From the NCBI RefSeq assembly GCF_900115265.1, contig NZ_FOVU01000006.1, forward strand, positions 248,001-312,000: DNA of 64,000 nucleotides. Reading direction: 5' to 3'. Positions 44,682-54,287 of this stretch are shown here, piece by piece. The position numbers were made by a program, and so were the translations under genes. The notes under the pieces are model-generated. The model searched no databases. It saw only the letters and a list, made by a program, of their open reading frames with translations, and was not told the origin of the DNA. This DNA comes from Bradyrhizobium sp. Ghvi. Lineage in GTDB: Bacteria; Pseudomonadota; Alphaproteobacteria; Rhizobiales; Xanthobacteraceae. Within the stretch, counting starts at the first letter, position 1, and every line of letters starts with the position of its first letter.

Positions 44682-44790
44682 CCATGATGGCATTATGCCG
44701 GTGTTTTGCCCGACGGCGCAACCGTTTTTCTGGAAAATCGAATGTTTCGAGCCTTTTCAACCCGATGTCTACTGTGCATGGGGTTGTTTC
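44682..44790 (+). repeat. Dispersed ~110-bp intergenic element, copy 2
   Basis: Same blocks as 30441-30550 in the same order (CCATGATGG, ATTATGCCGGTGTTTTGCCC, GACGGCGCAACCG, CTACTGTGCATGGG). Its right end falls on the stop codon of the RND pump gene (44789-44791). It fills half of the 270-base gap upstream of the type I exporter operon and so may influence that promoter or end RND transcription. Confidence 0.8.
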
Positions 44791-47700
44791 AGGATTTCAC
44801 CTCCGCGACCGGCTGCGCTTTGGGCGCCTTCTTCGAGGCCCGCCAGTTCTCGAACCGCTGCACCACCACGAAGAACGCCGGAACGAACAGCACCGCAAGG
44901 CAGGTCGAGGCCAGCATGCCCGAGAACACGGTGATGCCGATCGACTTGCGCGCGCTGGCACCGGCGCCGGTCGCGAGCACCAGCGGCACCACGCCGAGGA
45001 TGAAGGCGAACGAGGTCATCAGGATCGGACGGAAGCGGGCGCGTGCCGCCTCGATCGCGGAGTCGATGATCGGCTTGCCGTCGCGGCCGTGCAGCTCGAG
45101 CCCGACCTCGACGATCAGGATCGCGTTCTTGGCCGACAGCGCAATCAGGAGGATCAGGCCGATCTGGCAATAGAGGTTGTTGTCGATCTTGAGGCCGGAG
45201 AGGATCAGCATCGGCCCCAGCAGCGACAAGGGCACCGCGAGGATCACCGAGATCGGCGCATACCAGCTCTCATACTGGCCGGCGAGCACGAGGTAGACCA
45301 GCAGCATCGCAAGGCCGAACACCCAGTAGATCTGGTTCGAGACGGCCTTCTCCTGGTAGGACATCGCGGTCCATTCATAGCCGGTGCCCGGCGGCAGCGT
45401 CTTGTCCGCGATGTCCTCCATCAGCTCGAGCGACTGGCCGGAGGAATAGCCCTGTGCCGGCAGGCCGATCACGGTGGAAGAGGGATAGAGGTTATAGAGG
45501 CTGATCAGCGAGGGACCGGTAGCCGGCGTGATGGTGGCGACGGTGCCGATCGGGATCATGTCGCCGTTCGAGTTGCGCACCATCATGTTGGCGATGTCGC
45601 GTTCGGTGATGCGGAAGGCAGGATCGGCCTGGGTGTAGACCTGGAACACGCGGCCGAATTTGTTGAACTGGTTGACGAAGGACGAGCCGAGATAGGTCGA
45701 CAGCGCCGCGAACACCTGGTCGGTCGTTACATGCAGCGTCTGGGTCTTGATGCGGTCGATCTCGACATTGAACTGCGGCACCGACGAGCGGAACGAGGAC
45801 TGCACGCGCTGGAGCGCACTCTGGCTTTGACCGTTGCTGACCATCGCCCCGGTGATGGCCTGGAGTTTCGCGAAATCGCTGTTGCCGTCGCGCAGCTCGA
45901 CCTGCATCGAGAAGCCGGCGGCGTTACCGATGCCTTGAATGGGCGGCGGCGGCAGCACCAAGGTGCGCGCCTCCATGATATCAGCGACCTTGTCGTTGAG
46001 GCCGTAGACCAGCGAGCGCAGATCCTCGCCTTTGCCGCGCGCCTCCCAATCCTTCAGGATGATGTAGGCGACGCCGGCGTTGGCGAGGCTGGCGCTGTTG
46101 TCCAGCGCAGAGATGCCGGCGATGGTGATGACCTGCTGGACGCCGGGCGTGTCCTTGATGATATCGGCAGCCTTGTCGAGCACCTTCTGGGTCCGCTCAA
46201 GCGAGGCGCCGTCGGGCAGCTGCACGGCCGCGATCAGATAGCCCTGGTCCTCGATCGGCAGGAAGCCGGTCGGCACCCGCGACAGGCCGTAGCCGCTGGC
46301 CCCGATCACGAGCAATGCAAACGCGACCGAGACGGTGGCGTGCTTCACCAGGAACGTGATCAGCCTTGTATAGCCGCGCTCGACGCGGTCATAGACCGCG
46401 TTGAAGCCGCGGTAGAAGAAATTGCGCTGCTCCGGCGGTACCGCCGGTCGCAGCCACAACGCGCATTGCGTCGGCTTCAGCGTCGCCGCGTTGATGGCAG
46501 ACAGCAGCGCGGTCGCCGCGATGACGAGCGCGAATTGCGAATAGATCCGCCCGGTGAGGCCGGCGAGGAACGAGGCCGGCAAAAACACCGAGATCAGCAC
46601 CAGCGTGATGCCAACGATCGGCGCGAACAGCTGGTCCATCGCACTGATCGCGGCGTCGTGGCCGTTCATGCCCTTCTCGATGTTGTGGGCCGCACCTTCG
46701 ACCACGACGATGGCGTCGTCGACGACGATGCCGATCGCCAACACGATCGCAAACAGCGTCGACATGTTGATGGTGAAGCCGAGCGCTGCCATCGCGGCGA
46801 AGGCACCGATGATGGTCACAGGCACGGTCGTCGCCGGCACCAACATCGCGCGCCAGTCCTGCAGGAACACCAGGATCACGACCAGCACCAAGAGGCCGGC
46901 CTCGATGAGGGTCATATAGACTTCGTGGACCGAGGCGTTCACGAATTTCGTGGTGTCGAACGGCGTGTCGTATTTGATGCCTTCCGGAAAGCGCTTGGCG
47001 AGCTCCACCATCTTCTTCTCGACGGCCTGTTCGACCTGGAGCGCGTTGGCGCCGGGCGACTGGAATACGCCGATGCCGGTCGCGGGCTGCTTGTTCAGCG
47101 AGAAGATCTGGCTGTAGGTCTGCGCGCCGAGCTCGACCCAGCCGACGTCGCGCACCCGCGTAACGTCGCCGCTGGTGCCCGATTTGACGACGATGTTCTC
47201 GAACTGGCTGGTGTCGTCGAGCCGGCCGTTGACGTTGAGCGTGTACTGGAATGCCTGGCCCGGCGGCGTTGGCGGCGCACCGACCTGTCCGGCCGAGACC
47301 TGCTGGCTCTGCTGCTGGATCGCGTTGATGACGTCCTGCGGCACGAGACCGCGGACCTGGAGCTTGTTCGGATCGAGCCAGACCCGCATCGAATACTGCC
47401 CGGCGCCGAATACGGTGACGTTGCCGACGCCGGGCAGGCGGGAGAGCTCGTCGCGGATATTGATGGTGGCGTAGTTGCTCAAGTAAAGGCTGTCGAAGGT
47501 CTTGTCGGGCGATGTCAGCGTCACGAACAGCAGGATCGAGGTCGACCGCTTCTGCACCGTGACGCCCTGGTTCTGGACGGCGGACGGCAGCTGCGAGAGC
47601 GCGCTGGAGACGCGGTTCTGCACCAGCACCTGCGCGAAGTTGAGATCGGTGCCGATCTTGAAGGTTACTGTCAGCGTATAGGTGCCGTCGGAGCCGCTGT

Positions 47701-47944
47701 AGGACTGCATGTAGAGCATGTCCTCGACGCCGTTGACCTGCTGCTCGATCGGCAGCGCCACCGTGTCGATCACGGTCTTGGCGCTGGCGCCGGGATAGCG
47801 CGTCGTCACCTGCACCGTGGGGGGCACCACGTCAGGATATTGCGCGATCGCGAGGTTGAACAGCGCGACGCCGCCGATCAGGATCATCAAGAGCGCGATG
47901 ACGTTGGAGAGGACCGGCCGCTCGATGAAGAATTTTGAGATCAT
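44789..47944 (-). CDS. RND multidrug efflux transporter (HAE1/AcrB-MexF type)
   Basis: 1051 aa, full length, with twelve membrane helices in two halves separated by large periplasmic loops. The start MISKFFIERPVLSNVIALLMILIGG is typical, the proton-relay Asp pair is in AIGIVVDDAIVVVE, and the second-half Lys is in LLIALSAKNAILIVE. PPTVQVTTRYPGASAKTV and the Pro-rich PPPPIQGIG loop are pore-domain marks. It pumps drugs or solvents through the adaptor and a TolC-type channel. It starts 12 nt after the adaptor gene; no outer-membrane gene or TetR repressor is adjacent. Confidence 0.95.
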   Translation of the reverse strand: MISKFFIERPVLSNVIALLMILIGGVALFNLAIAQYPDVVPPTVQVTTRYPGASAKTVIDTVALPIEQQVNGVEDMLYMQSYSGSDGTYTLTVTFKIGTDLNFAQVLVQNRVSSALSQLPSAVQNQGVTVQKRSTSILLFVTLTSPDKTFDSLYLSNYATINIRDELSRLPGVGNVTVFGAGQYSMRVWLDPNKLQVRGLVPQDVINAIQQQSQQVSAGQVGAPPTPPGQAFQYTLNVNGRLDDTSQFENIVVKSGTSGDVTRVRDVGWVELGAQTYSQIFSLNKQPATGIGVFQSPGANALQVEQAVEKKMVELAKRFPEGIKYDTPFDTTKFVNASVHEVYMTLIEAGLLVLVVILVFLQDWRAMLVPATTVPVTIIGAFAAMAALGFTINMSTLFAIVLAIGIVVDDAIVVVEGAAHNIEKGMNGHDAAISAMDQLFAPIVGITLVLISVFLPASFLAGLTGRIYSQFALVIAATALLSAINAATLKPTQCALWLRPAVPPEQRNFFYRGFNAVYDRVERGYTRLITFLVKHATVSVAFALLVIGASGYGLSRVPTGFLPIEDQGYLIAAVQLPDGASLERTQKVLDKAADIIKDTPGVQQVITIAGISALDNSASLANAGVAYIILKDWEARGKGEDLRSLVYGLNDKVADIMEARTLVLPPPPIQGIGNAAGFSMQVELRDGNSDFAKLQAITGAMVSNGQSQSALQRVQSSFRSSVPQFNVEIDRIKTQTLHVTTDQVFAALSTYLGSSFVNQFNKFGRVFQVYTQADPAFRITERDIANMMVRNSNGDMIPIGTVATITPATGPSLISLYNLYPSSTVIGLPAQGYSSGQSLELMEDIADKTLPPGTGYEWTAMSYQEKAVSNQIYWVFGLAMLLVYLVLAGQYESWYAPISVILAVPLSLLGPMLILSGLKIDNNLYCQIGLILLIALSAKNAILIVEVGLELHGRDGKPIIDSAIEAARARFRPILMTSFAFILGVVPLVLATGAGASARKSIGITVFSGMLASTCLAVLFVPAFFVVVQRFENWRASKKAPKAQPVAEVKS

Positions 47945-47956
47945 GGCTGCCAGCCC

Positions 47957-49150
47957 CTACTTGCTCGCGGCCTGCGGCTGCTCGATCTTTCTCGGCTGCG
48001 GGTCGATCTTCTGGCCCGGAATCACGCGCAGCAGCCCCGACGTAACCACGCGGTCGTCGGGTTTGAGGCCGCTTTCGATCACGCGCAGCCCGTTATCGGT
48101 GGGCCCGATCTGCACCTTGCGCTGCTCGATCACATTGTCCTTGTTGGCGACCAGCAGATAGCGTCCGCCCTGATCGCTGCCGAGCGCGGTATCGGGGACG
48201 AGGAGGGCGTCCTTCTCCTGGGTGAAGGGCACGCGGACGCGAACGAAATAACCAGGGAGCAGCACCCTCTTGTCGTTGGGCACGAGGCCGCGCACGGCAA
48301 GCGTGCCGGTCGATGAATTGAGGGTCGGCGCGACGTAGTCGAGCTTGCCCTCATGCGGATAGCCGGTCTCGGTCTGGAGGCCGATTTCGATCGGGAATTG
48401 CTTGAGGTCGGCCGCGGTCAGTCCGCGGCGTGCGGCCTCGGCGCGGATGCGCAGCACGTCCTGCTCGTTGACGGTGAAGTTCACGTAAATCGGATCCATC
48501 GCGACGATGGTTGCGAGCTGGGTCGGGGAGGAGACGCCGACGAGCTCCCCGACCGAGACCATGTGCGCGCTGACGATGCCATCGAACGGGGCGGTCACTT
48601 TGGTGTAGCCGTAATTGACTTCGGCGAGCTTGGTGTTGGCCTGGGCCTGCTGGAGGTTGGCCTGGGCGTTGTCGCGGGTCGAGGTCGAGGTGTCCAGGGT
48701 CGCTTGCGAGACCGCCTGCCGCTGTACGAGATCGCTTTGTCGCTTGAAATCGGCTTCGGCCTGTCGGAGCGAGGCCTGTGCGCCGGCCTCGGCCGCCTGC
48801 GCCTGCTCGAGCTTGAGCTTGTAGGTCTCGGGCTCGATCGTGAACAGCTGGGTACCTTGCTTGACGAAGGTGCCATCGCTGTAGTCGATCGTTTGCAGAA
48901 AACCCTGCACGCGTGCGACCAGATCGACACTCTTGATCGGCGCGGTGTTGCCGGTGGCCTCGACATAGCGCGTGACCGGACGCTGCACCGGGGTTGCGAC
49001 ATCCACCTTCGGCGGCGGTGGCGCGACGAACGTGTTCTTGTCCTCGCAGCCGGTGAGTGCAACCACGGTTGCCGCGGCGGCCAAGGCCCGTCCGATATGC
49101 CTCCGCGCGCCATGGAATTGTGTGGAATCGGCGGGATTCGCTGCGGTCAT
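47957..49150 (-). CDS. RND efflux periplasmic adaptor, lipoprotein
   Basis: 397 aa. A lipobox LTGC (Cys35) ends the signal peptide. The lipoyl halves are NTAPIKSVDLVARVQGFLQTIDYSDGTFVKQGTQLFTIEPE and VTAPFDGIVSAHMVSVGELVG, separated by an Ala/Gln-rich helical hairpin; the beta-barrel region includes MDPIYVNFTVNEQDVLRI. It is anchored in the inner membrane by lipid and links the RND pump to the outer-membrane channel. It is the first gene of the pump operon; the regulator is not obvious. Confidence 0.94.
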   Translation of the reverse strand: MTAANPADSTQFHGARRHIGRALAAAATVVALTGCEDKNTFVAPPPPKVDVATPVQRPVTRYVEATGNTAPIKSVDLVARVQGFLQTIDYSDGTFVKQGTQLFTIEPETYKLKLEQAQAAEAGAQASLRQAEADFKRQSDLVQRQAVSQATLDTSTSTRDNAQANLQQAQANTKLAEVNYGYTKVTAPFDGIVSAHMVSVGELVGVSSPTQLATIVAMDPIYVNFTVNEQDVLRIRAEAARRGLTAADLKQFPIEIGLQTETGYPHEGKLDYVAPTLNSSTGTLAVRGLVPNDKRVLLPGYFVRVRVPFTQEKDALLVPDTALGSDQGGRYLLVANKDNVIEQRKVQIGPTDNGLRVIESGLKPDDRVVTSGLLRVIPGQKIDPQPRKIEQPQAASK

Positions 49151-49337
49151 TCGGTGGCCCCGATGATTGTCTGTCGGTTCGGCACGCTACCAACAAATGC
49201 CGGGTCGTGAAACACCATAGCCATGGCAGTCGCAGCCCTTGCACTGCAAACAGTGACGTGACCTTCGACAGGTTTGTCATGATAAATCGCTTTTCACCGC
49301 GTGCACGGTCGACCAGGATTGTGTCAAAGGCAGCGTG

Positions 49338-49967
49338 ATGCAGACCATCCCGCCGCATTGGATTTCGACTTGCGGGCACATGCTTGGACGTTGGCTTGCA
49401 ACCTCAATGGTGTCGCTGATGCTGATGATGCAGAGCGCCCAGGCCCAACCCCTGACGGTCGATCCGGAAACCATCGTCCCGTTGCCGCCCCGGTTCGAGA
49501 TGGAGCCGCCGGCAGCTGACGTGCCGCCGGAGATCGCGCGCTTCCAGGGCGCGTGGATCGGGACTTGGCAAGACGACCGGCACATCCTCGTGGTTGAGCG
49601 CGTCAGGGCTGACGGGCATGCGGACCTCGTATTCGCCCGGTCGGACTCGGCCTTCAACGGAATGAATCGCGAATGGTGGCGGGACCAGGCGACCGTCGTC
49701 GATGGCGTCTTGACCATGACGGGCTTTCGCATCTTCCGTTATGCCTTCGATGGTCCTGATCGGTTGTACATGACGGCGACACTTAAGAATGGGGTCGTGA
49801 CGTCCGGAGCGTTGGTCCGCGCCGATCCGGTGCGTCTGGCTGCGGGTGATCGACCGAACGAATGGCTGTGGCCCGGCGAGCGTGTCCGGATTCCGCATCT
49901 CACGGTTCGAACGCCCGATGGCACGCGACCGACCGCCGACCAGTTCCCCGCCTCGCTGGATCGGTGA
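49338..49967 (+). CDS. Exported protein of unknown function
   Basis: 209 aa from the ATG at 49338; an ATG at 49380 (MLGRWLATSMVSLMLMMQSAQAQP) would give a neater Sec signal peptide and 195 aa. The mature part opens with a Pro-rich stretch (DPETIVPLPPRFEMEPP), then RFQGAWIGTWQDDRHILVVERV and later TMTGFRIFRYAFDGPDRLYMTATL, a pattern of beta strands with Trp that suggests a small lipocalin-like barrel. I do not recognise the family. It is divergent from the pump operon and convergent with the beta-propeller gene, 4 nt away. Confidence 0.65.
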   Translation: MQTIPPHWISTCGHMLGRWLATSMVSLMLMMQSAQAQPLTVDPETIVPLPPRFEMEPPAADVPPEIARFQGAWIGTWQDDRHILVVERVRADGHADLVFARSDSAFNGMNREWWRDQATVVDGVLTMTGFRIFRYAFDGPDRLYMTATLKNGVVTSGALVRADPVRLAAGDRPNEWLWPGERVRIPHLTVRTPDGTRPTADQFPASLDR

Positions 49968-49971
49968 GCGC

Positions 49972-51129
49972 TTACGGCTCAGCCGTGCGGATGCCGGCGG
50001 GGCTCACCTGCATCTTGAGCGTGGAAGTCCTGGCCAGCGCCTTGCCGTCGAATGAGAACGCGATGAGTTCGCTTTCGACCATGCACTCGGTCACGAGATA
50101 TTTGGAGTCCTTCGACCACACCATGCCCTGGCACCAATGGCCGATTTTCGCGTCTGCCACCGGTGCGAGCTCGGTCCCGGAAATCTTGTAGACCTTCAGC
50201 AAGCCGAAATCGTTGAAGAAGGGCGAGGCGGCTGGCTTGTTCGAGCCATTCATGACGGTGATGGCGACGTAATTGCCGTCCGGCGAAATCTTCACGCCTT
50301 CCGGAGTCTGTCCAACGCTGATCGTGTTGACCACGCGGATCGGCTTCGCATTCATGTCGATCAGGCTGATCGTGTCGGTGTCTCCGCCGCCGGCGCCGAC
50401 ATTGCCGACGACGGCGGTCGCACCGGCGGTGAGGTCGATGTCGTAGGGGCGCACGCCGGAATAGAGGTCGCGCTTGGCATACTCGACCTTGTTGCCGTCT
50501 ACGGTCAGCAGCGAGATCCGGCTGTCGCCGTCGCGAGTCACCAGGGCGGTCGTTCCATCATGCGAGAAGACGGCGTGGCTCGGGCCCGACTTGGCATCGC
50601 CAAGCGGGATCTTGCCCGCTGATGTCAGCGTGTTGCCGTTGATGGTGAAGACCGAGACGGTGCCCTCGCTGCGGTTCGCGACCAGCGCCAGCGTGCCTGC
50701 GCGGTTGATCGAGACCCCGGCTGCGCCGGCGCCTGCCTGCAACGTCGCGAGCACCTTGGGCGGGGAGGATTTCAGGTCGAGCACGGAGAGCTTGTCGTCG
50801 GGCACCGTCTTGGTCGCATCGGCCGGATCGACCTTCATCGCGCCCGTGACCAGGGCAAAGGAGCCGTCCGGCGCGATTGCCACGCTCGGGGGCGGACCGA
50901 CGACACTGGCGGGGGCCGGCACCTCGCCAAGGATTTTGAGCGCGCCGTCGGTGAAGTCAATGACGCTGACGGTGTCGGGAAGGGGCTGCTTGCGCACCAC
51001 TGCGCTGCCGTTCTCCAGCACCATCTTGCCATCATTGGCGGTGACGACGATCTCGGCATGGCTCGCTGTGATCGCAAGGCCGGCGAACGACGTTGCGACC
51101 AATGCCGAGGCGATGTGGCGTGCTCTCAT
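49972..51129 (-). CDS. Exported YncE/lactonase-type beta-propeller protein
   Basis: 385 aa with a signal peptide ending TASHAEI. The mature protein is a run of propeller blades with recurring patterns such as PPSVAIAPDGSFALVTGA, GVSINRAGTLALVANRSEGTVSVF, HAVFSHDGTTALVTRDGDSRISLL and GVKISPDGNYVAITVMNG, as in YncE and lactonase-like propellers. It probably binds a ligand or surface in the periplasm. It follows the hydrolase remnant by 2 nt on the same strand. Confidence 0.85.
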   Translation of the reverse strand: MRARHIASALVATSFAGLAITASHAEIVVTANDGKMVLENGSAVVRKQPLPDTVSVIDFTDGALKILGEVPAPASVVGPPPSVAIAPDGSFALVTGAMKVDPADATKTVPDDKLSVLDLKSSPPKVLATLQAGAGAAGVSINRAGTLALVANRSEGTVSVFTINGNTLTSAGKIPLGDAKSGPSHAVFSHDGTTALVTRDGDSRISLLTVDGNKVEYAKRDLYSGVRPYDIDLTAGATAVVGNVGAGGGDTDTISLIDMNAKPIRVVNTISVGQTPEGVKISPDGNYVAITVMNGSNKPAASPFFNDFGLLKVYKISGTELAPVADAKIGHWCQGMVWSKDSKYLVTECMVESELIAFSFDGKALARTSTLKMQVSPAGIRTAEP

Positions 51130-51131
51130 AT

Positions 51132-51374
51132 TCAGCCTCCCGTTTCAGATATCGCCGTCACCATCAGGATGGCGTTGGAGTTGTCGGCGTCAAGGGTGCC
51201 GTGGGTCACATAGGAGATCGAAAAATCCTTGATCGCCTCACCGCTCTCCAGCTTGAGGTCACCCTCGCCAAAGAGCTGGTGCGGCGGCTGCTGCGGCGTG
51301 TGCGCTGCGGCAGGCGCGGACATGAGCAGGCTCAGGGCGGCAATGCGGATGATGCCGAGGCCGGAATCGATCAT
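51132..51374 (-). pseudogene. N-terminal remnant of an exported MetX-like alpha/beta hydrolase
   Basis: 80 codons from an ATG at 51374: a signal peptide (ending SAPAAAHTPQQ) followed by FGEGDLKLESGEAIKDFSISYVTHGTLDADNSNAILMVTAI, the start of the homoserine-acetyltransferase-like hydrolase family. It then stops after SETGG, where a full enzyme would go on for more than 250 residues to its Ser-Asp-His triad. The stop lies 2 nt before the propeller start, so a deletion has probably removed the catalytic part. It could also survive as a small exported peptide. Confidence 0.65.
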
Positions 51375-51524
51375 GTAAAACCCCACTTCGACGGGCGCTC
51401 TTCGTGAGGCCTTCGCCCTGTTTCGCCTAGCTAAAAGCACCCCGACGATTTCTGCAACCGTTTGAACGCCGCGATTTTTGTGCGCGGCCACGGAATAAGC
51501 GACGTTGCCACGGCCCGGACCGCG

Positions 51525-52613
51525 CTAGCGCCCCTTGATCTCCGCATATTTCACGATCGCCTTGTCGAACTTCCGCTTGAACAGCCACATCGCGGCGAGA
51601 ATCTCGCGGAAGCTCGCTGAGCTCCGCGCCCGGTCGGTCTTGCCGAAGGCGAAGATGCTGTTGTTGCGCAGGTGCTTCATGACGGTGGGATTGGACACCC
51701 TGTAGTTCAGGAAGTCGCCCGAGCTCAGCGCGGAGCGCGTCGGAGTCGGGATGATCTGGATCAGCTCGAACAGCTTCATCTGTTCGATCGGATCGGGTAG
51801 CGTCTTCACGATTGCGGGGATCTCGCGGAACAGATCGGCGTGCGCGTTCATGAGCCCGTCGCGCACGTTGGTCCAGTGATTGAAGCGGCGATCGGTGCCG
51901 CGGGAGCGCGCCTCCTCCTTGTCGTCACGGGCGTTCAATGCAGGATCGAGCGTCGCGATCGTGCCCTTGATGGCCTCCCATTTGCGCTGACCGTTGCGGT
52001 CCTCTGACGGGCCGGTCTGGAAGCTGCCCATATAGGTGTTTGAGCGCGCATTGCGGACGTTTTGCTTGCCGTTGGTCTCCGCATAGAACAGCCCGAGGCT
52101 GATGCGGCCTGCGGCGTTGGCGTCTTTAGATCCAAGCCCCTTGGCGCGCGCAATCGCGGTGCCGAGATCGACGACGTCCTTGAACGGTGTTGCCGAGTTC
52201 TGCGCGTCCGCGGGCGGCGCCTCCATGACCTCGAAGATGTCAGCATATTCGTCGACCAGCGGCTCGATCGCGGCATCGAAATAAGCCGGGGGAATCCCGA
52301 ACTTGTTCGGCTTGCCGATCCGCGACGGCATGGCGTCGGTGAGATCCTTGTAGGTGCTGATGACAGCGACGCGCGCCAGGTAAAGCGTCTGGCCCGGCAG
52401 GTTCGGCAGCGGCTGTTTCGCTTCGATCTGATGGCGCCTTTCGGCGAGGATCGACTTGAAATCGGCAAGCGCCCGATCGTAGGCGGCTTGCGCGTCCGAT
52501 TGCGCCGGCGTCAGCGCTTGCGCCCGGCTTGTGGCGGGCATCATGAGCAGCAGCCCAATCACCGCCACGGCTGCTGCGGCGTGACATCGTCGTCCCATGG
52601 CAGGTTCCCACAT
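51525..52613 (-). CDS. Exported protein, unknown function
   Basis: 362 aa; an ATG 15 nt inside (52598, MGRRCHAAAAV) is an equal start. The signal peptide ends TSRAQALTP. The mature part is helical, with QSDAQAAYDRALADFKSILAERRHQ and then a block around residue 175: LGLFYAETNGKQNVRNARSNTYMGSFQTG. That block faintly recalls the Glu and Ser/Gly-Phe-Gln motif of lysozyme-like transglycosylases, but the rest does not confirm it. Otherwise unrecognised. It is separated by about 150 nt from the hydrolase remnant downstream. Confidence 0.65.
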   Translation of the reverse strand: MWEPAMGRRCHAAAAVAVIGLLLMMPATSRAQALTPAQSDAQAAYDRALADFKSILAERRHQIEAKQPLPNLPGQTLYLARVAVISTYKDLTDAMPSRIGKPNKFGIPPAYFDAAIEPLVDEYADIFEVMEAPPADAQNSATPFKDVVDLGTAIARAKGLGSKDANAAGRISLGLFYAETNGKQNVRNARSNTYMGSFQTGPSEDRNGQRKWEAIKGTIATLDPALNARDDKEEARSRGTDRRFNHWTNVRDGLMNAHADLFREIPAIVKTLPDPIEQMKLFELIQIIPTPTRSALSSGDFLNYRVSNPTVMKHLRNNSIFAFGKTDRARSSASFREILAAMWLFKRKFDKAIVKYAEIKGR

Positions 52614-52689
52614 CCCGGAGATTCGTCCGTCATGGGATCGTAAACTTCAAACGCGCAGCGTGGCGAGTTTCAAATCGAGTTCTCCGATC

Positions 52690-54183
52690 TCATCCCGTCG
52701 CCCGATATTCCGGCGCCGAAGCCAGGAACTTGGCGTAGGCATCCGCATCGGGCGGCTGGAAACGCCCGGCGAGCCCGCCGCGCTTTTGCTGCTTCGTGCC
52801 GATGTCGGCCATCAGCTCGTCGAAATGACGGTAGTGATACGGCGCGACGCACAGGCCGCCATAGACGCCGGCGGCCGGCCGCTCGACGCGCTTGAAGTGC
52901 AGCATCATCTCGATGTTGTCGTGCATCTGCTGCGCCGTCGGCTGGTTTTTGAGTTGCCCGTCGGCATAGCGGACCAGCCAGTTGGCCGCGAGATCGGCAC
53001 AGAGCACGGTGCAGAACGAGGAGTTGAAGCCGACGAAGCCAAGATCGGGCAGGTCAGGATTGGCGATCAGGCGATAGAGCCGGTACTGCCCGTCCGCATC
53101 GACCAGCTTTTGCTGATAGGCCTCGGGGAGGAACGGGACGCCGAGCTTGTAGCCGATTGCGAGCACGGCGACATCGGCACCGACGCGCTCGCCGCCGCTC
53201 ATCACGATCGTGTCGCCTTCATAATGATCGAACGTACCGAACACCGCCTTGATGCGGCCGTCGGCGACCATCGGATAGAAGCCCGGCGTTGCGATCGGCA
53301 CCGAGCAGTTGACGCCGTCCTCGATCCGCTCCTTCGGCACCATCTTGCACTTGTTGAGCTTGAGCTGCGCCTTGAGCAGGCTCTCCAGCCCGCGCCAGTT
53401 CGCCCACGCCAGCGGCGCGGTGATGCGGTGCGCGAGCCGCGTCAGAGGGCTCGCATCCCAGCCCTGAAACATCTCCTCCTGCGCGCGGATGTAGAGGATG
53501 CGCTTGAAGTTGACGAGCCCGCCGATGAAATAGGGGATCCGCCACACCGGCTCGCGCATCACGATGGTGACCTCGCGCGCACCCGACTTCACCGCGTTCA
53601 CGGCAATGTCGGTCGCCGACTTCGAGCCACCGAGCACGACGACGCGGCGTCCTTTCGCAAGTGCCGGATCGCCGTATTTCGACGAGTGCAGGATCTGCCC
53701 ACCCTGCGCCAGGAAACCGTCTTCGCCGTGGCAATGCAGCTCGCGCGGCTCGTTGAACTGCCCGATGCAGACCGCGACGAAATCGAAATCCTCGTTCGTG
53801 CTCGCGCCCTCCGTGGTCGTCAGCGTCAGCGTCCAGCCCGGCTTGCCGTCGGCGCGCCGCGCCATGCCCGTGACCGACGTGTTGAGGCGCAGCATGTGGA
53901 CGAGACCGAAGCTTTTGGCGTAGTCGACGAGATAGGCATGGACCTGCGGCCCGGTCGGCCATTCCGGATAGGTGTCCGGCATGGCCCGGTCGGTGTACCG
54001 GTAGAGATCCTTCGGGCTTTGCGTCTGCACGTCGGGATAGGAGCGTGCGGGCTCCCAGACGCCGCCGAGGTCGCCGCTGCGCTCGACGATGGTGACGCGG
54101 TGGCCGCGGGCGGAGAATGCTTTTGCGGTAGCGAGGCCGGAGACGCCGGCACCGATCACGCAGACACGCTTGGAGCTGACCAT
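52690..54183 (-). CDS. Flavin-containing monooxygenase (FMO/BVMO-like)
   Basis: 497 aa from the ATG at 54183. The FAD motif VCVIGAGVSGLATAKAF opens the protein, GGVWEPARSYPDVQTQSPKDLY follows, and the NADPH fold is VVVLGGSKSATDIAVNAV. An identifying FMO-like stretch lies just before it (GQILHSSKYGDP, compare FxGxxxHxxx). Conserved ATPGFYPMVADGRIKAV and FNSSFCTVLCADLAANWL complete the fold. It oxygenates a small organic molecule with NADPH and O2; the substrate is unknown. It lies 104 nt downstream of the cupin gene on the same strand. Confidence 0.87.
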   Translation of the reverse strand: MVSSKRVCVIGAGVSGLATAKAFSARGHRVTIVERSGDLGGVWEPARSYPDVQTQSPKDLYRYTDRAMPDTYPEWPTGPQVHAYLVDYAKSFGLVHMLRLNTSVTGMARRADGKPGWTLTLTTTEGASTNEDFDFVAVCIGQFNEPRELHCHGEDGFLAQGGQILHSSKYGDPALAKGRRVVVLGGSKSATDIAVNAVKSGAREVTIVMREPVWRIPYFIGGLVNFKRILYIRAQEEMFQGWDASPLTRLAHRITAPLAWANWRGLESLLKAQLKLNKCKMVPKERIEDGVNCSVPIATPGFYPMVADGRIKAVFGTFDHYEGDTIVMSGGERVGADVAVLAIGYKLGVPFLPEAYQQKLVDADGQYRLYRLIANPDLPDLGFVGFNSSFCTVLCADLAANWLVRYADGQLKNQPTAQQMHDNIEMMLHFKRVERPAAGVYGGLCVAPYHYRHFDELMADIGTKQQKRGGLAGRFQPPDADAYAKFLASAPEYRATG

Positions 54184-54287
54184 GGGATGGCTCGCAATCA
54201 GGATGTTTCGCGCGCAAGCAACAACGTTCGGCCGCAAGGCGCGGCCCGCGGAGCTGCAAGCAGATGAAAGTGGATTAGGCGGGATGC

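Noticed and set aside
44675-47938. A 1087-codon open frame on the plus strand
   Set aside because: It is exactly antisense to the RND pump gene; its translation is Arg/His/Asp/Ala-rich without domains, which is normal for the complement of a GC-rich gene.
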